Translations under genes and position numbers: made by a program
In this document: positions 31,383-33,939 of the stretch, in pieces
Position numbering within the stretch: position 1 is the first letter of the stretch
Layout: each line of letters opens with the position of its first letter
Notes under the pieces: generated by a model
What the model was told of the DNA's origin: nothing
Seen by the model: only the letters and a program-made list of their open reading frames with translations
Database searches by the model: none
DNA from: Lachnospiraceae bacterium
GTDB taxonomy: Bacteria; Bacillota; Clostridia; Lachnospirales; Lachnospiraceae
DNA length: 33,939 nt
Direction: 5' to 3'
NCBI GenBank assembly: GCA_022792885.1
Contig: JAAWBX010000016.1
Location: forward strand, 1 to 33,939

Positions 31383-31442
31383 GCAAAGGCTATTGCATAC
31401 GTCCGTTAAAAAATTATAATTTAAAATGACAATAGCCTTTGC
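31383..31442. repeat. 13-bp perfect inverted repeat in AT-rich spacer
   Basis: GCAAAGGCTATTG (31383-31395) and CAATAGCCTTTGC (31430-31442) flank 34 AT-rich bases. The RNA could form a long-looped hairpin 30 bases before the CD3324-family gene. It may be an operator, a riboregulator or the scar of a small mobile element. Confidence 0.5.
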
Positions 31443-31472
31443 GAATCCTAAGAAATTTTTGGGAGGTGCAAA

Positions 31473-31742
31473 GTGAGCTGTCAAAATCCGATTGACTTAT
31501 TGCCAAAAGAGTTATTAGAGCAAATACAAAAATACGTGGATGGTAAAACCATATATATCCCTAAAAAGAGCGAACACAGAAAGCATTGGGGAGACAACAC
31601 CGATACAAAACAATTTTTAGCTTCTCGAAACTGCCGGATATGTTCGGAGTATCAAAACGGAATGAACATGAAGCAGTTAGCAGAAAAGTATTACTTATCC
31701 GAAAAGAGTATTCGGCGGATAATAAAACAAAATAATCTGTAA
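31473..31742 (+). CDS. CD3324-family helix-turn-helix protein
   Basis: This 89-residue protein begins at GTG 31473 behind GGAGG. It resembles the clostridial CD3324 family, related to the Mor activator fold. LPKELLEQIQKYVDGKTIYIPKK forms the first part, and MNMKQLAEKYYLSEKSIRRIIKQ forms a C-terminal helix-turn-helix. Such small proteins are presumed DNA-binding regulators, of unknown target. A good terminator follows, so it is transcribed alone or with sequences to its left. Confidence 0.8.
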   Translation: MSCQNPIDLLPKELLEQIQKYVDGKTIYIPKKSEHRKHWGDNTDTKQFLASRNCRICSEYQNGMNMKQLAEKYYLSEKSIRRIIKQNNL

Positions 31743-31749
31743 ATAAAAG

Positions 31750-31779
31750 TGCGCTATGATTCGTTCATGGCGCATTTTT
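31750..31779 (+). terminator. rho-independent terminator after the CD3324-family gene
   Basis: TGCGCTATGA (31750-31759) pairs with TCATGGCGCA (31765-31774), one pair being G-T, with a 5-base loop and five T (31775-31779). Confidence 0.85.
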
Positions 31780-31857
31780 ATTTACAGAAAGATTATGAGG
31801 TTTTATATCTGTTTTTATCTTGTTATAATTACCTTAAAAGGACAGGAGGAATGGAAA

Positions 31858-32616
31858 ATGGCATTTTTCAGGTATGAGGATAGGAAGGTTTATTATAAGG
31901 AAACGGGAACGAGTATGCCTGTTGTATTATTGCATGGGGATACGGCCTCGTCAAAGATGTTTGAATCTATCGTACCGTTGTATACAAATAGATTTCGGGT
32001 AATTCTTATGGATTTTCTTGGAAATGGACAATCCGACAGGATAGAGGAATTCCCCTCGGATTTATGGTATTCGCAGGCTCGGCAGGTGATAGCGTTTTTG
32101 GAATATTTAGATTGCGGAAAAGTGAATCTGATAGGTACAAGCGGCGGCGCATGGGTCGCCGTTGATGTTGCATTAGAACGTCCGGACCTCGTGCATAAGG
32201 TTGTTGCGGATAGCTTTGATGGGAGGACGCTCCAAAATGATTTTTCAGAAAATCTTGTAAAAGAGAGGATCGCTGCCAAACATGACGATTTTTCCAGGCA
32301 GTTTTATGAATGGTGTCAGGGAGAAGATTGGGAAACGGTTGTCGATCTTAATACAAAAGCGTTGGTAGAATGTGCCGCCTTGAAACTCCCGTTATTCCAT
32401 AAACCTTTGGAAATGCTTGAAGTGCCAATACTGTTTGTCGGAAGCATGGAAGATACCATGTGCCGTAAAGATCTTGAAAAGGAATACAGGCAAATGGAAC
32501 AGCTTGTATCGAATGGCAAAACATATTTATTCCCGACAGGCGATCATCCCGCCATACTTACAAACGCAGAGAAATTTGCGGATATTGTAAAAGGTTTTTT
32601 TAAACAGAGTTTATGA
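31858..32616 (+). CDS. alpha/beta hydrolase
   Basis: This 252-residue protein has the alpha/beta hydrolase core: VVLLHGDTASSKMFE with the oxyanion loop, MDFLGNGQSDR, the nucleophile elbow GTSGG (Ser95), Asp199 (GSMEDTM) and His230 (GDHPA) as the triad. The start is ATG 31858, with AGGAGGA ending eight bases before it; the longer frame overlaps the preceding terminator. Substrate is not evident; esters or C-C bonds are typical. A TATAAT at 31824-31829 may be its -10 box. Its stop overlaps the end of the Fic remnant on the other strand. Confidence 0.88.
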   Translation: MAFFRYEDRKVYYKETGTSMPVVLLHGDTASSKMFESIVPLYTNRFRVILMDFLGNGQSDRIEEFPSDLWYSQARQVIAFLEYLDCGKVNLIGTSGGAWVAVDVALERPDLVHKVVADSFDGRTLQNDFSENLVKERIAAKHDDFSRQFYEWCQGEDWETVVDLNTKALVECAALKLPLFHKPLEMLEVPILFVGSMEDTMCRKDLEKEYRQMEQLVSNGKTYLFPTGDHPAILTNAEKFADIVKGFFKQSL

Positions 32617-32790
32617 CGGGATATCGAACATGGATATCCGTTTTCTGAAGGTATCCTGCCCGTCCAGGCAGGTGTCTGTCAGATAGCCTTTTTCCCGTTC
32701 CCATTCAGAGAGCCCCCGGTAATAATACTGTCGACTCTGCCGTTCCCATCCTGGAATGGATGAATGCGTTCAAAAAGCAGAGCTTTTACG
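32611..32790 (-). pseudogene. Fic-domain gene remnant
   Basis: The minus strand holds two pieces of a Fic protein. FERIHPFQDGNGR, the active-site loop, is encoded around 32735-32775. In another frame YYYRGLSEWEREKGYLTDTCLDG and a tail ending at TAA 32611-32613 match the C-terminus of this Fic subfamily. About 27 residues between them, and all of the N-terminal domain, are missing. It is unrelated in subfamily to the intact Fic toxin at 12322-12903 and cannot make an active enzyme. Confidence 0.75.
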
Positions 32791-32961
32791 CGTGGAGCAA
32801 CCGAAAAAAACGGCTGTTTTTTCAAGAACATGATTGGCGATTTGCTCTCCCCGTCCGATTTTTGCCATGGTGCGGGAGGAAATACCAAGTTCCTTAGCCA
32901 GTGCAGTTTTCGTCAGACCTTTTTCATTCAGTTTTTGCAGCAGACCGGAATATGAAATCAT
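32770..32961 (-). pseudogene. small XRE-family gene, 3' end lost
   Basis: The 63-residue frame starts MISYSGLLQKLNEKGLTKTALAKELGISSRTMAKIGRGE, a typical small Cro/CI helix-turn-helix of about 70 residues. After residue 55 the family sequence stops at the junction with the Fic remnant and runs into unrelated codons. It could still give a folded DNA-binding protein, but I read it as truncated by the deletion that joined the two genes. Confidence 0.6.
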
Positions 32962-33054
32962 AGTGTTCCCCTTTTTCTTTACTTATTATAGGTTGTATTG
33001 TTATCCGGATAACGAGATGGATTCAATAAGGCGGTGGGGAAGTTTTAAAAGAAA

Positions 33055-33339
33055 ATGTCGATAGATACATCCGAAGATACTGCGGTGGCCTGCAACAGAC
33101 AAAAAATATCGGAAGTGAAATATCTTTCTATTTCCCATAGTGATCCGGATCATGTCAGGGAAATTAGAATTGTCGAAAAAATAGGTTGCGACTTTATCAA
33201 AGGAATAAGTATGCCTGTTGGTTTTTATGCTCTTCCGAAGGTCATTAAAGATATAAACCGTGACTGCTTTAAATATTACGGCGACGGTAATGAAACATCA
33301 TGTAAACCGGATAAGGAGAAAACTTTAAAATGTGTCTAA
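33055..33339 (+). CDS. hypothetical protein
   Basis: A 94-residue frame with the segment VKYLSISHSDPDHVREIRIVEKIGCDFIKG. I do not recognise it. There is only a weak purine-rich stretch before its ATG, and it overlaps the end of the convergent methyltransferase gene by four bases. It may be the remnant of a longer gene. Confidence 0.35.
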   Translation: MSIDTSEDTAVACNRQKISEVKYLSISHSDPDHVREIRIVEKIGCDFIKGISMPVGFYALPKVIKDINRDCFKYYGDGNETSCKPDKEKTLKCV

Positions 33340-33939
33340 GGATTGGACTTATTAGCGATTGCTTTCACTAACAACATCATGGGACGACGCAACTCGTCTT
33401 TCATGCCCGGAATATTCATCATTTCTTTGGGTGGCTCTGCTTCTTCTACCGCTTCAAGCTCAAAACCACTATTTAGTAAACCCATTAAGATTTGCGTAAG
33501 CGTATGATGTTGTTTTGTTACGTCACATTCGAGAAAATTTATTTTTCGTTCTCCGGGATAAAAGTAATTATCAAGCGGCCAGTATTGAGGTTTGCCCTCA
33601 TTGGTATAAACCCAGTCCTGTCCCACGCCAGATGTAAAAATCGGGTGTTCAATGTTGAAAAGAAATACTCCGTCTGGTTTCAGCGTTTGATTTATTTTTT
33701 GAAATATCTCCTCTATATTCTCGATATAGTGCAGTGCCAGATTGGAGACGACACAATCCCATGTATTTGCCGGATATTCATATTCCTCTATTCCACAAAT
33801 ACGGTATTCAATCCGGTATTCTGTGTTCCGCTTTTTTGCTTCTTCAATCATTTTCCGGCTTAAATCAAGCCCTAATACTTGTGATGCTCCTTGTTCCGCT
33901 GCAAATTTACAATGCCAGCCATAACCACATCCCAAATCA
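33336..33939 (-). CDS. class I SAM-dependent methyltransferase, cut by window edge
   Basis: The gene runs off the right edge, so its N-terminus is missing. The visible 200 or so residues begin at motif I (DLGCGYGWHCKFAAEQGA), the SAM-binding loop, then VLGLDLSRKMIEEAKKR with the acidic residue that holds the ribose. YEYPANTWDCVVSNLALHYIENIEEIFQKINQTLKPDGVFLFNIEHPI forms motifs II-III as in methyltransf_11 proteins. The substrate is unknown. It ends beside the hypothetical frame at 33055. Confidence 0.88.
   Translation of the reverse strand, partial: DLGCGYGWHCKFAAEQGASQVLGLDLSRKMIEEAKKRNTEYRIEYRICGIEEYEYPANTWDCVVSNLALHYIENIEEIFQKINQTLKPDGVFLFNIEHPIFTSGVGQDWVYTNEGKPQYWPLDNYFYPGERKINFLECDVTKQHHTLTQILMGLLNSGFELEAVEEAEPPKEMMNIPGMKDELRRPMMLLVKAIANKSNP

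Overview
The window looks like a chromosome segment of an anaerobic, spore-forming clostridial Firmicute, most likely in or near the Lachnospiraceae. Pointers are the strong AGGAGG ribosome binding sites, the LysM-GH18 spore-type hydrolase, a miniature Spo0A-DNA-binding-domain protein, a CD3324-family regulator and FMN-binding/FAD reductase lipoproteins. This placement is inference; no rRNA or tRNA gene was seen.

Region 1 (about 0.5-12.3 kb) is a catabolic locus read outward from one divergent promoter region near 3.8-3.9 kb. Leftward are a BtpA/SgcQ-family protein, an FGGY carbohydrate kinase broken by one in-frame TAG, and a DeoR-family repressor. Rightward are a complete TRAP transporter (Tat-type lipoprotein receptor, small and large permease), an EamA exporter-like protein, a HAD hydrolase and four consecutive paralogous sugar-phosphate isomerase/epimerase TIM barrels. 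The first three keep the E-D-H-E metal site; the fourth has Tyr in place of the last Glu. Together they look like uptake, isomerisation and phosphorylation of an unidentified sugar or sugar acid.

Region 2 (12.3-18.5 kb) holds a Fic toxin with its small antitoxin, a LysM-GH18 hydrolase, a MerR-TipAS regulator behind a 19-bp-spacer promoter, a single polypeptide fusing a VOC/glyoxalase domain to a GH13 alpha-glucosidase, and a duplicated XRE-repressor cassette in which only one copy keeps its divergent Spo0A-like mini gene. Region 3 (18.5-24.7 kb) is a MacB/FtsX-type ABC system with a lipoprotein, divergent from an OmpR-type two-component pair whose promoter carries three 11-bp direct repeats.

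Region 4 (24.8-29.4 kb) has a serine recombinase, a 45-bp tandem repeat, an FMN-binding lipoprotein and a Tat-exported FAD reductase, then a convergent MATE transporter. Region 5 (29.4-33.9 kb) is patchy, with gene remains: a broken class D beta-lactamase, a tocopherol-cyclase-family protein, a shortened DUF5655 protein, a CD3324-family regulator, an alpha/beta hydrolase, a truncated XRE gene joined to a Fic remnant, and a methyltransferase cut by the window edge. The right end looks more AT-rich than Region 1, as in accessory DNA. The most noteworthy items are the four-isomerase locus with its interrupted kinase, the VOC-GH13 fusion, and the XRE/mini-Spo0A duplication.
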